The notes under the pieces are model-generated. The model was given only the letters and a program-made list of their open reading frames with translations, had not been told where the DNA came from and made no database searches. Both the position numbers and the translations under genes were made by a program. Shown here one piece after another: positions 9,166-18,578 of a stretch of 64,000 nucleotides of DNA; the stretch's first letter is position 1, and each line of letters starts with the position of its first letter. Source of the DNA: Flavobacterium nackdongense (GTDB lineage Bacteria; Bacteroidota; Bacteroidia; Flavobacteriales; Flavobacteriaceae); NCBI RefSeq assembly GCF_004355225.1, contig NZ_CP037933.1, positions 2,232,001 to 2,296,000 of the forward strand, written 5' to 3'.

Positions 9166-10791
9166 ATGCAAATTCAGGGACAAATTGTCGACATCCAAAA
9201 CCGACGCATTTATGCTGGAGAAATCACGGTCGAAAACGGGAAAATCATATCGATTATCGAAAAAAATCACGATAAAAAACACTATATTCTTCCCGGATTT
9301 ATCGATTCCCACATTCATATCGAAAGTTCGATGCTCGTTCCTTCTGAATTTGCAAAAATTGCCGTGCTTCACGGAACGGTCGCCACGATATCCGATCCAC
9401 ACGAAATTGCCAATGTTTTAGGTAAATCTGGCGTTTTTTACATGATCGAAAACGGCAAAAAAGTCCCCTTAAAATTTCATTTTGGAGCTCCCTCTTGCGT
9501 TCCTGCTACCATATTCGAAACTGCTGGAGCCACCATCGATTCAGAAGGAATCAAGGAATTGATGGCTTCGCCCGATATTTATTATTTGGCGGAAATGATG
9601 AATTATCCCGGCGTTTTATTCGATGATGCAGAGGTTTTGAAAAAAATTGCGTGGGCAAAACATTTCAATAAGCCCGTTGATGGTCACGCTCCGGGACTAC
9701 GAGGCGAACCGATAAAAAAATACATTTCAGCAGGAATTTCTACCGACCACGAATGCTTTACTTTTGAAGAAGCCGAAGAAAAATTATCCCTTGGAATGAA
9801 AATCCTCATTCGCGAAGGAAGTGCCGCTAAAAACTTTGAAGCACTCATCGATTTACTTCCAGAAAATTATGAGAATATGATGTTTTGCTCCGACGACAAA
9901 CATCCCGACGATTTGATTGTAGGCCACATCAACTTACTTTGTGCTCGTGCTGTTGCCAAAGGAATTGACATTTTCAAAATCCTGCAAGCCGCTTGTGTAA
10001 ATCCCGTGAATCATTACAAAATGAACGTGGGTTTATTGCAAGAAAAGGATGCTGCCGATTTTATTGTGGTTGAAGATTTGGTTAATTTTAAAGTGTTGAA
10101 AACCTATATCAATGGCGAATTAATTGCCAATAATGGTGAATCATTTGTAAAACATATTCCCTTTGAAACCCCAAATAATTTTAACATTACTTCCAAAGAA
10201 ATGAGTGATTTTGCCGTTTCAGGGTCAGGTTCAAAAATTAGAGTTATCGAAGCTTTGGAAGGCCAATTGATTACCAATGAAATTCATCATCAATCATTTA
10301 TTGTTGATGGGAAAATCGTTTCAGACACGGAAAACGACATCTTGAAAATGGCGGTTGTGAATCGTTATGAAAATACAAAACCAGCCATTGCTTTCATCAA
10401 GAATTTTGGTTTGAAAAAAGGGGCGATTGCTAGTTCTGTGGCGCACGATTGTCATAATATTGTTGTGGTTGGAACTTCAGACGAAGATATTTGCAATGCC
10501 GTCAATCTAATTATAAAAAATACGGGTGGAGTTTGCGCCGTGAATGGAGCCGAAAACAAAATCCTACCCTTGCCCGTTGCGGGAATTATGAGCGACAAAA
10601 ACGGTTGGGAAACTGGCAAATTATATCAGGAAATTGATGCAATGGCGAAAGCGCTCGGAAGCAATTTGAAAGCACCTTTTATGACGCTTTCGTTTATGGC
10701 TTTGCTCGTTATTCCCGATTTGAAATTATCCGATAAAGGATTATTTAGCGGAAATACTTTTTCGTTTGTGGACTTGGTGGTGGAGAATTAA
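9166..10791 (+). CDS. ade: Adenine deaminase
   Basis: A 541-residue amidohydrolase-superfamily enzyme that deaminates adenine to hypoxanthine in purine salvage. HIHIESS at 49-55 and [11 protein letters not shown] near 76-86 are the AdeC-type metal-binding signatures; VDGHAPG and CSDDKHPDD supply further ligands; the C-terminal domain has [19 protein letters not shown]. Length and motif order match the family. It starts at the ATG after an AT-rich leader; a TACTTTTG box lies at 9133-9140. A degenerate intergenic repeat begins at its stop codon. Confidence 0.95.
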   Translation: MQIQGQIVDIQNRRIYAGEITVENGKIISIIEKNHDKKHYILPGFIDSHIHIESSMLVPSEFAKIAVLHGTVATISDPHEIANVLGKSGVFYMIENGKKVPLKFHFGAPSCVPATIFETAGATIDSEGIKELMASPDIYYLAEMMNYPGVLFDDAEVLKKIAWAKHFNKPVDGHAPGLRGEPIKKYISAGISTDHECFTFEEAEEKLSLGMKILIREGSAAKNFEALIDLLPENYENMMFCSDDKHPDDLIVGHINLLCARAVAKGIDIFKILQAACVNPVNHYKMNVGLLQEKDAADFIVVEDLVNFKVLKTYINGELIANNGESFVKHIPFETPNNFNITSKEMSDFAVSGSGSKIRVIEALEGQLITNEIHHQSFIVDGKIVSDTENDILKMAVVNRYENTKPAIAFIKNFGLKKGAIASSVAHDCHNIVVVGTSDEDICNAVNLIIKNTGGVCAVNGAENKILPLPVAGIMSDKNGWETGKLYQEIDAMAKALGSNLKAPFMTLSFMALLVIPDLKLSDKGLFSGNTFSFVDLVVEN

Positions 10792-10820
10792 CCGCAATGA
10801 CGCTAGGTCGCAAAGTTTTT
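10789..10820. repeat. Degenerate ACCGCAAAG-type dispersed repeat, copy 1
   Basis: Starts within the TAA of adenine deaminase: ACCGCAATGACGCTAGG followed by TCGCAAAGTTTT. It resembles the sequence that also begins at the stop codon of the AddB-like gene (21354). Probably an interspersed intergenic repeat common in flavobacteria; the boundary is approximate. Confidence 0.4.
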
Positions 10821-10903
10821 TTTAGTATTGACATTGGAAGATCCTCGATCATTTTGCGATGTCTTAAAATTTTGACAACTTTTTGAAACGGATTAAATCT
10901 TTA

Positions 10904-11122
10904 CTAATCGTTAAACTTGAATAATTCGATTGTATTTATTTCTAGAGCTTTGGACACTATTTCGAGGGTCGAAAGTGTTGCATTTGCTCTTCCAGCTTCT
11001 AATCTAGACATATTACTTTTCTCAAAATTACATTTGGCAGCCAAATCCTGTTGAGAGATATTTTTCTCTTTTCGGATCTTCTGAATTCGTTTGCCAACCT
11101 GTATTTGTATAGATTCTTTCAA
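10904..11122 (-). CDS. Small XRE-family HTH regulator
   Basis: A 72-residue protein that is essentially a single HTH_3 domain: KRIQKIRKEKNISQQDLAA then SNMSRLEAGRANATLSTLEIV. The size equals that of controller (C) proteins of restriction-modification systems and phage-type repressors. The start is TTG, with an in-frame stop two codons upstream. The 13-bp sequence TTATCATTTACGA at 11130-11142, eight bases before the start, recurs within a perfect palindrome at 11177-11194, suggesting autoregulation. It is divergent from the HsdR_N-type nuclease gene. Confidence 0.85.
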   Translation of the reverse strand: MKESIQIQVGKRIQKIRKEKNISQQDLAAKCNFEKSNMSRLEAGRANATLSTLEIVSKALEINTIELFKFND

Positions 11123-11129
11123 ACTTTAA

Positions 11130-11142
11130 TTATCATTTACGA
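11130..11142. promoter_or_regulatory. Probable XRE operator half-site (direct repeat copy 1)
   Basis: TTATCATTTACGA, identical to 11178-11190, lies just upstream of the XRE start codon, where a bound repressor could block initiation. Binding is inferred from position and repetition. Confidence 0.5.
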
Positions 11143-11176
11143 CAAGTCAAAATTTGTTATATATTTGTCTAATATG

Positions 11177-11194
11177 GTTATCATTTACGATAAC
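11177..11194. promoter_or_regulatory. Probable XRE operator palindrome
   Basis: GTTATCATTTACGATAAC: perfect 6-bp inverted arms (GTTATC/GATAAC) with a 6-nt spacer, containing the same 13-bp sequence as 11130-11142. Located centrally in the divergent XRE/nuclease promoter region. Confidence 0.6.
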
Positions 11195-11311
11195 TATAAA
11201 ATTATTTTGCTCAAATGTGGAAAGCCGTAAAGTATTGCGGTTTCATCTTGATAAATTTGAGTGAAAATTTGAAAAAGGGACGAACTAATTAACAACTAAA
11301 AGATCATAACC

Positions 11312-12379
11312 ATGGATTTAAAAGACCAACTTAAATTAATTGCAGACAGAACAAAGCATAAAGACAACATCCAAACCGAAGAAGCGACAAAAAATGCATT
11401 CATTATGCCTTTCTTACAAAGTTTAGGATATGATGTTTTTAATCCACTGGAAGTAGTTCCTGAATTTATCGCAGACATAGGAATTAAAAAAGGGGAGAAA
11501 ATTGATTATGCAATCTTCAAAGATGGAAATCCAACAATTTTGGTTGAATGTAAAGATTGGAGGCAAAATTTGAATGTTCACGACGGACAACTTTTAAGAT
11601 ATTTTCACGTTTCAAAAGCAAAGTTCGGCTTATTGACAAATGGAATCGTTTATCGATTTTATTCCGATTTAGTGATGCCAAATAAAATGGATGAAAAACC
11701 ATTTTTAGAATTTAATATTACAGAAATAAAAGACAATCAAATTGAGGAATTGAAAAAATTTCACAAAGCAAATTTTGATGCAGAAAGCATTGTAAATACC
11801 GCAAGCGAAATGAAATTTATGAACGAACTGAAACATTTGCTGAACAAAGAACTTACAGAACCAACTCCAGAATTTGTCAAACATTTTGCGAAACAAGTTT
11901 ACCCTAGTGTTGTAACTGCAAGAGTTTTAGAGCAATTTACAGAATTGACAAAAAAATCTATTCAACAATACATCAGTGATTTAATAACCGAAAGATTGAA
12001 AAATGCCTTGTCAAAAGAGGATGAAAAAAATAAATCTGAAACTTCAAATGAAATTACTGCAGAACAAAATCTGGAAGATATTAGCAAAGTGAATACAACC
12101 GAAGAAGAACTTGAAGGCTTTTTAATCGTAAAGACAATTTTAAGACAAAAAATTCCAGCAACAAGAATTACTTATCGAGATGCACAGTCCTATTTTGCCA
12201 TTTTTCTGGATGACAATAATCGAAAAGTAGTTTGCCGATTGCACTTAAATGGAGGAAAAAAATTCGTCGGATTGTTCGATGAAAACAAAAAAGAGACTAA
12301 AAATGAAATAGAAACCTTGGACGATATTTTTAAGTTTTCCGCAGAACTTTTGAAGACTATTGAGTTATACGAAAAGTAA
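11312..12379 (+). CDS. Stand-alone HsdR N-terminal-domain nuclease-like protein
   Basis: A 355-residue protein. The N-terminal half matches the type I restriction HsdR_N domain: the PD-(D/E)XK core D65 in KIDYAIF and E79-x-K81 in VECKDW, followed by the conserved DGQLLRYF segment (Q93). There is no helicase motor and no HsdM/HsdS neighbour. The middle is helical (about 140-260) and the C-terminus (about 275-355) looks like a small beta-rich domain (TYRDAQSYFAIFLDD, VCRLHLNGGKKF). Stand-alone HsdR_N proteins occur widely and their role is unsettled. Divergent small XRE gene and paired operators suggest regulated expression. A TAAATTTG box lies at 11252-11259. Confidence 0.82.
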   Translation: MDLKDQLKLIADRTKHKDNIQTEEATKNAFIMPFLQSLGYDVFNPLEVVPEFIADIGIKKGEKIDYAIFKDGNPTILVECKDWRQNLNVHDGQLLRYFHVSKAKFGLLTNGIVYRFYSDLVMPNKMDEKPFLEFNITEIKDNQIEELKKFHKANFDAESIVNTASEMKFMNELKHLLNKELTEPTPEFVKHFAKQVYPSVVTARVLEQFTELTKKSIQQYISDLITERLKNALSKEDEKNKSETSNEITAEQNLEDISKVNTTEEELEGFLIVKTILRQKIPATRITYRDAQSYFAIFLDDNNRKVVCRLHLNGGKKFVGLFDENKKETKNEIETLDDIFKFSAELLKTIELYEK

Positions 12380-12409
12380 AAATCTTTTTCATTGAAATGC
12401 AAACAAATG

Positions 12410-12435
12410 CCTTTGGCCAAGCCAAAGGTTTTTTT
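12410..12435 (+). terminator. Rho-independent terminator after the HsdR_N-type gene
   Basis: CCTTTGGC, loop CAA, GCCAAAGG, then seven T: an 8-bp perfect stem 30 bp past the stop codon. Confidence 0.85.
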
Positions 12436-12529
12436 GTGGAATTTATTGACTTCAAAGATTAAGATTTAAAAACAATAGAAAGTTAGCAATCTTTGTATTA
12501 CTTTTAATCCTGATTAATCAAAAATCACA

Positions 12530-15500
12530 ATGCAAAGACCCTCATTCTCCATATACGACGCATCGGCAGGTTCCGGAAAAACCTATGCGCTGGTGAAAGA
12601 ATACCTGAAAATTATTCTTGTCGCGCCTAAAAATGATGCCTATCGCAACATTCTCGCCATAACGTTTACCAACAAAGCGGTTCACGAAATGAAAAGTAGA
12701 ATCGTGGGCAGTTTATCTGAATTTGCCAAAGACGAACCAAGTCAAAAAGCACAGGATTTGATGCAAGATTTGGCCAAAGAAACCCAACTATCTATCGTCC
12801 AAATCAAAACTAAATCACAGCAAATCATCAAGCATATTATTCACAATTACGCGGCTTTTGATATTTCGACAATCGATAAATTCACCCACAAAGTGATTCG
12901 TGCTTTTGCTCACGATTTAGGCTTGCAAATGAATTTTGAAGTCTCTTTGGAAAGTGATAATCTATTGACGGAGGCCGTCGATGCCTTGATTGCGCAGGCA
13001 GGCGAAGACGAAACATTGACCAAATTGCTCGTCGATTTCACGATGGAAAAAACCGATGATGATAAGTCTTGGGATATTTCCAGAGAAATTTTTGAAGTAG
13101 GCAAGTTAATTCAAAACGAAAATAATCGCGAAGAAATAGCGCATTTTAAAGATAAAACGATCACCGACTTTGTCGAAATAAAAAAGAAACTCGCCGAAGT
13201 ATCCAAAGTATTAGAAGAGGAAAATGCATCCTTGGCTGAAACTGCTTTGCAATTGATTGAAAAAAATGCCATTGATATCAAATCCTTTTCGAGAGGAACG
13301 TTTCCAAATCATCTTCAGAGTATTGCAGAACGAAAATTCAATCCGAAAAATAAATTGTTTCGTGAATTTGAGGATATTTCCATCAATAAAACCGCCAAGG
13401 ACCGAGCAATTATTGAAAATATAATTCCAGAACTATTGCAAATTCTCGCAGGAATTTATAAAAATTTCGAACAAAGAGATTTTTACCTAGCCTTCCTGAA
13501 AAACATAACGCCACTGTCTTTGCTAAATACCGTCAGCAAAGAATTGGATAAAATTCAGAAGGAACAAAACGTACTTTCTATTTCCGAGTTCAATACCAAA
13601 ATTCATAGTGAAATTCAAAACCAGCCTGCGCCATTTATTTACGAGCGCTTGGGCGAACGTTACCGCCATTTTTTCATCGATGAATTTCAAGATACTTCCG
13701 AAATGCAATGGCAGAATCTGATTCCGCTGATTGATAATGCGACCTCGAGTGAATTCGACGGTGAAAAAGGAACCTTGATGATTGTAGGCGATCCAAAACA
13801 GTCTATTTACCGCTGGCGTGGCGGAAAAGCCGAGCAGTTTATCGAATTGAGCAAAAGTTATAATCCGTTCAATAATCCCGAAAAAGTTTTAGAACATTTA
13901 GATAAAAATTACCGTTCCTATTCGCAAATTATCGATTTTAACAATCGTTTTTTTCAAATGTTGTCCCATAAATTCGATCCCGAAGGTTCGGGACGAGATT
14001 ACAAAGATTTGTACGAAAACCATAGCTACCAAAAAAGCAACAGCAAAACTGGTGGTTATGTCAATATTTCTTTTCTTCCACTAATCGAAAAAGAGGCTGA
14101 TTCAGAAGAGGAAGAGGAATTAAACAAAATGGATTTGTATGTTAGGGCAACTCTAAAAACAATTCTAGAAGTAAAGCAAAAAGGATTCAAATTCAGCGAT
14201 ATTGTGGTATTAGTACGTCATAATAAAAACGGAACAGCGATTGCAAATTACTTGGTTGAACAGGGCATTCCGATGCTTTCGTCCGAATCTTTATTGATAA
14301 AAAATGCTACCGAAGTTCGATTTATCTTGCACTTTTTGAGATACTTAAAAAACAATAAGGATGCGGAATCAAAAGCGTATTTCTTAGAATATTTGGCACG
14401 AAATAATCGAGAAAAAATGCCAATTCACGACTTTATCTTAGCAGGAATGAAAATGAATGAGGTTGATTTCGAGGAATGGCTTATGACTTTTGGCGTTTCA
14501 CTTGCCTTCTCTGATATTCGAAAAAAATCCTTGTATGAGGCCGTAGAAACCATTATCAAAGCCGTTTTGCCTTCAAAAAGAAATACGGCTTACATTCAGC
14601 ATTTTCTTGACATTGTTTTGGAAAAAGATGTTCGAAATAATGCAGGAATCAGCGATTTTTTGGAGTATTGGGACAAAAGTTCGGATAAATTCAAGATTCC
14701 ATCACCCGAAGGAAGCGATGCGGTGCAGATTATGAGTATTCACAAATCAAAAGGGCTTGAATTTCCTGTGGTTATTTTTCCGTTTGCCGAAGAAAATTAT
14801 AGCTTACAAAAAAAAGATAAACTATGGCTTTCGGCCGATCAGGAAGAATTTGGTTTGCCCAAAGTACTAGTTGATAATAGCAAGGCCGTAGAGGGTTTTG
14901 GCACAGCCGCCAAAGCAACCTATATCGAAAAATCGCAGGAACAATTGCTGGATAATATCAATGTTTTGTATGTGGCACTGACCCGTGCCGAAGAACAATT
15001 GTATGTTATTTCGAGCCTTTTCAAGGCTAATAAAGAAGGAAACTACCCCAATAATATGGCCAGTTTTTTTATTGATTATTTAACCAAAGAATCCAATTTT
15101 GATGAAACGCAATTAGCGTATGATTTTGGGCATTCAGAACGAATTTCCTCAGCAACCAAAGCACAAAAAGAATTCAAAGCCATTCCGCAGGTAGCAGCAA
15201 TTTTGGATTCAAAAAACATTAAAATCGCTCAAAAAGAATCGATAATGTGGGGAACTCACCAACAAGAAGCGATCGAGTACGGAAATGTTGTTCACGAAGT
15301 TTTATCTTTTGTAGCAACTAAAAAGGATGTCGATTTGGCCATTACCAAAGCCATCGAAAGTGGTTTGATTACAGTCAATCAAAAAGAGGTAGTTTGTAAA
15401 ACGATTCAAGAGATTGTGAATCATTCCGAGCTTTCAATTTGTTTTGAAGAGGGCAGCCAAGTCTTGAATGAGCAAACTATTATTCAAAAAGAAGGCAAAA

Positions 15501-15694
15501 CGATAAAACCTGACCGAATGGTTTTGACTAAAGCCAAGGAGGTTTATTTATTGGATTATAAAACAGGACTGTACAACGCTAAACATCGATTACAATTAGA
15601 AAATTATCAAAATGCCATTGAATTAATGGGTTACAAAGTGTTAAAAAAATCGATTGTATATATAGGAGAAGAAATCAATGTGATAAATTTGTAA
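12530..15694 (+). CDS. UvrD/AddA-like helicase-nuclease
   Basis: A 1054-residue superfamily 1A helicase with a C-terminal RecB-type nuclease. Walker A ASAGSGKTY at 11-19; Walker B HFFIDEFQDTSEMQW near 380; VGDPKQSIYRWRGG near 420; SIHKSKGLEFPVV and NVLYVALTRAEEQLY are motifs V-VI. The nuclease region has YGNVVHEVLSF near 917 and LLDYKTG near 1010, the catalytic D-x-K. It probably partners the PD-(D/E)XK protein at 18579 in AddAB-type processing of double-strand breaks. The gene is 27 bp upstream of kbl. Confidence 0.9.
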   Translation: MQRPSFSIYDASAGSGKTYALVKEYLKIILVAPKNDAYRNILAITFTNKAVHEMKSRIVGSLSEFAKDEPSQKAQDLMQDLAKETQLSIVQIKTKSQQIIKHIIHNYAAFDISTIDKFTHKVIRAFAHDLGLQMNFEVSLESDNLLTEAVDALIAQAGEDETLTKLLVDFTMEKTDDDKSWDISREIFEVGKLIQNENNREEIAHFKDKTITDFVEIKKKLAEVSKVLEEENASLAETALQLIEKNAIDIKSFSRGTFPNHLQSIAERKFNPKNKLFREFEDISINKTAKDRAIIENIIPELLQILAGIYKNFEQRDFYLAFLKNITPLSLLNTVSKELDKIQKEQNVLSISEFNTKIHSEIQNQPAPFIYERLGERYRHFFIDEFQDTSEMQWQNLIPLIDNATSSEFDGEKGTLMIVGDPKQSIYRWRGGKAEQFIELSKSYNPFNNPEKVLEHLDKNYRSYSQIIDFNNRFFQMLSHKFDPEGSGRDYKDLYENHSYQKSNSKTGGYVNISFLPLIEKEADSEEEEELNKMDLYVRATLKTILEVKQKGFKFSDIVVLVRHNKNGTAIANYLVEQGIPMLSSESLLIKNATEVRFILHFLRYLKNNKDAESKAYFLEYLARNNREKMPIHDFILAGMKMNEVDFEEWLMTFGVSLAFSDIRKKSLYEAVETIIKAVLPSKRNTAYIQHFLDIVLEKDVRNNAGISDFLEYWDKSSDKFKIPSPEGSDAVQIMSIHKSKGLEFPVVIFPFAEENYSLQKKDKLWLSADQEEFGLPKVLVDNSKAVEGFGTAAKATYIEKSQEQLLDNINVLYVALTRAEEQLYVISSLFKANKEGNYPNNMASFFIDYLTKESNFDETQLAYDFGHSERISSATKAQKEFKAIPQVAAILDSKNIKIAQKESIMWGTHQQEAIEYGNVVHEVLSFVATKKDVDLAITKAIESGLITVNQKEVVCKTIQEIVNHSELSICFEEGSQVLNEQTIIQKEGKTIKPDRMVLTKAKEVYLLDYKTGLYNAKHRLQLENYQNAIELMGYKVLKKSIVYIGEEINVINL

Positions 15695-15721
15695 AAAACT
15701 TTGAAATAAAATTTAAAAAAT

Positions 15722-16912
15722 ATGTACGGAAAAATAAAAGAACACCTTCAATCTGAACTTCAAACCATTGAAGAAAACGGCCTCTTCAAACGAGAAAGAA
15801 TCATCACTTCACCGCAAGGAGCCGAAATTACGGTAAATGGAGAAACAGTACTGAATTTTTGCGCCAATAATTATTTGGGGCTTTCATCCCATCCCGAAGT
15901 GATTCAAGCTGCAAAAGATGCGATGGATACACACGGTTTCGGAATGTCTTCAGTTCGATTTATTTGCGGAACACAGGATATTCACAAAACCTTGGAAAAA
16001 AAGATTTCGGAATTCTACGGCACCGAGGACACCATTCTTTATGCTGCAGCATTTGATGCCAACGGGGGAGTATTCGAGCCTTTATTAAATGAAAATGACG
16101 CCATCATTTCAGATAGTTTGAATCACGCCTCGATTATTGACGGAGTTCGATTGTGCAAAGCAGCACGTTATCGCTATGAAAATAGCAATATCGAAGATTT
16201 AGAGCAGCAATTGATAAAAGCCAATGCAACAGGAGCTCGTTTCAAGTTAATAGTTACCGATGGAGTTTTCTCTATGGACGGACTGGTAGCGCCTTTGGAT
16301 AAAATTTGTGACCTAGCCGATAAGTATGATGCATTGGTTATGGTAGACGAATGTCACGCTGCAGGATTTATTGGTACAACGGGAAAAGGAACGCTTGAAG
16401 CCAAAGGGGTAATGGGAAGAGTAGATATCATAACTGGCACATTAGGAAAAGCACTTGGTGGCGCTATGGGAGGATATACTACAGCCAAAAAAGAAATCAT
16501 CGAACTCCTGCGTCAACGATCAAGACCCTATTTGTTTTCGAATTCATTGGCACCAGCTATTGTAGGAGCCTCAATAAAGGTTTTCGAATTATTAGAAAAA
16601 GATACTACTCTCAGAGACCAGCTGGAATGGAACACGAATTATTTCAAATCCGGAATGAAAAAAGCAGGATTTGATATTATAGAGGGTGATTCGGCTATTG
16701 TCCCTGTAATGTTATATGATGCAAAATTAGCGCAAACTATGGCCAACGAGTTATTAAAAAAGGGAATTTATGTAATTGGTTTCTTTTTTCCGGTGGTTCC
16801 TAAAGATAAGGCACGAATTCGGGTGCAATTGTCTGCCGCTCATAGCCAAAACAACCTCGATAGTGCAATTCAAGCCTTTGTGGAGGTTGGAAAAAGTCTA
16901 AATGTCATTTAA
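15722..16912 (+). CDS. kbl: Glycine C-acetyltransferase (2-amino-3-ketobutyrate CoA ligase)
   Basis: A 396-residue fold-type I PLP enzyme of the alpha-oxoamine synthase family. It cleaves 2-amino-3-oxobutyrate with CoA to glycine and acetyl-CoA in threonine degradation. Seen: [36 protein letters not shown] near 208-218, and the PLP lysine K243 in [14 protein letters not shown]. Length is typical. No tdh (threonine dehydrogenase) neighbour; the gene lies between the helicase-nuclease and an OmpA gene. Serine palmitoyltransferase and KAS-III-like homologues are the main alternatives but fit less well. Confidence 0.92.
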   Translation: MYGKIKEHLQSELQTIEENGLFKRERIITSPQGAEITVNGETVLNFCANNYLGLSSHPEVIQAAKDAMDTHGFGMSSVRFICGTQDIHKTLEKKISEFYGTEDTILYAAAFDANGGVFEPLLNENDAIISDSLNHASIIDGVRLCKAARYRYENSNIEDLEQQLIKANATGARFKLIVTDGVFSMDGLVAPLDKICDLADKYDALVMVDECHAAGFIGTTGKGTLEAKGVMGRVDIITGTLGKALGGAMGGYTTAKKEIIELLRQRSRPYLFSNSLAPAIVGASIKVFELLEKDTTLRDQLEWNTNYFKSGMKKAGFDIIEGDSAIVPVMLYDAKLAQTMANELLKKGIYVIGFFFPVVPKDKARIRVQLSAAHSQNNLDSAIQAFVEVGKSLNVI

Positions 16913-16957
16913 TTCCATTTTTTACGCTTTTTTTTGTATTTTTTTTAACTTTTTATT

Positions 16958-16987
16958 TTGTAGTTAAAAAATTACGTGTTACTTTTG
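16958..16987 (+). promoter_or_regulatory. Bacteroidetes-type promoter of the ompA gene
   Basis: TTG at 16958-16960, 19 nt spacer, TACTTTTG at 16980-16987: matches the TTG/TAnnTTTG consensus. Predicts a leader of about 35 nt. Confidence 0.7.
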
Positions 16988-17025
16988 CTTTAAAATTAAC
17001 TAAATTGTAATTAAACTTATTAAGT

Positions 17026-18510
17026 ATGAAACATCTTAACAAACTTTTACTTGCTGTAATGATGGTGTTTGCCATGAGCTCTCAAGCACAAAACAGTAAC
17101 AATCCTTGGGCTCTTTCGTTTGGGGTAAATGCAGTTGACACACGAGCTAGCGCTGGTGGAGGAAACAACTGGTTAGATTCTCACGTATCTCAAGCATTTC
17201 TTGTAGGTCAAAACTGGAACATTCTTCCTTCTGTATCTTATCTTAGTTTAGAAAGAGCAATTGGAAATAATTTCTCAGTTGGACTTAAAGGATCTATCAA
17301 CAAAATTGATAAATTTGTTGTTTTTGATCCGTCAAACCCTGATCATAATTCTGCAGGTTATGTAACTACTAACCCTGGAGATTTAATGTATTATGGTGTA
17401 GAATTAAGCGCGAAATATAGCTTTATGTCTCTAATCGGTTCTAAAACTATTGACCCTTCGTTAAGTCTTGGTGGAGGTTATACTTGGTTAGGAGATAACA
17501 GTTTCGGATCTGTGAATCCAGGAGCAGGTTTAACTTTCTGGTTTACTGAAAATGTAGGTTTGCAATTAGCAACTGTTTATAAAGTTTCTCAATTACTTGG
17601 TCAAGATCGTTCTGAAATGGGAGATATCTATGCTCCTAAAGCGCCTTCTCATTTCCAACACTCTTTAGGTATTACTTTCCAATTTGGAGGTAAAGATACT
17701 GACGGAGACGGAATCTATGACAAAGATGATGCTTGTCCAGAAGTTGCTGGTTTAAAACAATTCAACGGTTGTCCTGATACTGACGGTGACGGAATCATTG
17801 ACGGAAGCGATGCTTGTCCAACTGAATTTGGTTTAGCTGCTTTGAATGGTTGTCCTGATAAAGACGGAGACGGAATTGCTGACAAAGATGATGCTTGTCC
17901 AGATACTGCTGGTTTAGCTGCTTTCCAAGGTTGTCCTGATACTGACGGTGATGGTCTTGCTGACAAAGATGACAAATGTCCTACTGTAGCTGGTCCAAAA
18001 TCGAATGGTGGTTGTCCAGTATTGGATGCTGATAAAGATGGTGTGCCAGATTTAGAAGATAATTGTCCTATCGTAGCTGGTCCTGCTAGCAACAAAGGTT
18101 GTCCAGAAGTAACTCAAGAAGTTGTCGAGCAACTTAGAACTCAAGCTAGAGCTATCAACTTCAATTTAGGAAAAGCAACTTTCAATACAGCTGATGTAAA
18201 ATCTAATGAGAGTTTAGATGCTATTAAAAATATTCTTAAAAACTATCCTACAGCTAAATGGGAAGTTCAAGGACATACAGATAGTACAGGTGGTGCAAAA
18301 TTAAACCAAAAACTTTCTGAAGACAGATCTAAAGCAGTTGTTGATTTAATGGTTCAAAACGGAATTAAACCTGAGAACATCACTTCTAAAGGTTATGGTC
18401 CAAGCAAACCAGTTGCTAGCAACAAAACTAAAGAAGGTAGAGCTAAAAACAGAAGAACTGAAGTTATCTACGTTGGTGGTGTTGATGGAATGAAAGTTAA
18501 TCTTAAATAA
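17026..18510 (+). CDS. OmpA-family outer-membrane protein with thrombospondin type 3 repeats
   Basis: A 494-residue protein. Signal peptide ends near SSQAQ. An N-terminal beta-barrel-like domain (about 25-220) is followed by five calcium-binding TSP3-type repeats of the form DTDGDGIxDxxDACP...GCP (about 223-365). The OmpA C-terminal peptidoglycan-binding domain (about 370-485) has WEVQGHTDSTGG and NRRTEVIYV. Codon use is biased toward frequent codons, as expected for an abundant protein. Anchors outer membrane to peptidoglycan. It has a strong consensus promoter and a clear terminator. Confidence 0.93.
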   Translation: MKHLNKLLLAVMMVFAMSSQAQNSNNPWALSFGVNAVDTRASAGGGNNWLDSHVSQAFLVGQNWNILPSVSYLSLERAIGNNFSVGLKGSINKIDKFVVFDPSNPDHNSAGYVTTNPGDLMYYGVELSAKYSFMSLIGSKTIDPSLSLGGGYTWLGDNSFGSVNPGAGLTFWFTENVGLQLATVYKVSQLLGQDRSEMGDIYAPKAPSHFQHSLGITFQFGGKDTDGDGIYDKDDACPEVAGLKQFNGCPDTDGDGIIDGSDACPTEFGLAALNGCPDKDGDGIADKDDACPDTAGLAAFQGCPDTDGDGLADKDDKCPTVAGPKSNGGCPVLDADKDGVPDLEDNCPIVAGPASNKGCPEVTQEVVEQLRTQARAINFNLGKATFNTADVKSNESLDAIKNILKNYPTAKWEVQGHTDSTGGAKLNQKLSEDRSKAVVDLMVQNGIKPENITSKGYGPSKPVASNKTKEGRAKNRRTEVIYVGGVDGMKVNLK

Positions 18511-18535
18511 GATAAGATAACCTAATATATTTATT

Positions 18536-18567
18536 AAAAAGCCGTTCTTAATTGAACGGCTTTTTTT
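18536..18567 (+). terminator. Terminator of the ompA gene
   Basis: GCCGTTC, 6-nt loop, GAACGGC followed by seven T, 30 bp after the stop codon. Confidence 0.9.
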
Positions 18568-18578
18568 ATATTTATAAA

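Noticed and set aside
17715..18095. Long antisense frame over the ompA repeats
   Set aside because: Periodic DGDG-type codons of the TSP3 repeats keep the opposite frame open; protein is low-complexity Ser/Gly/Pro and has no start context.
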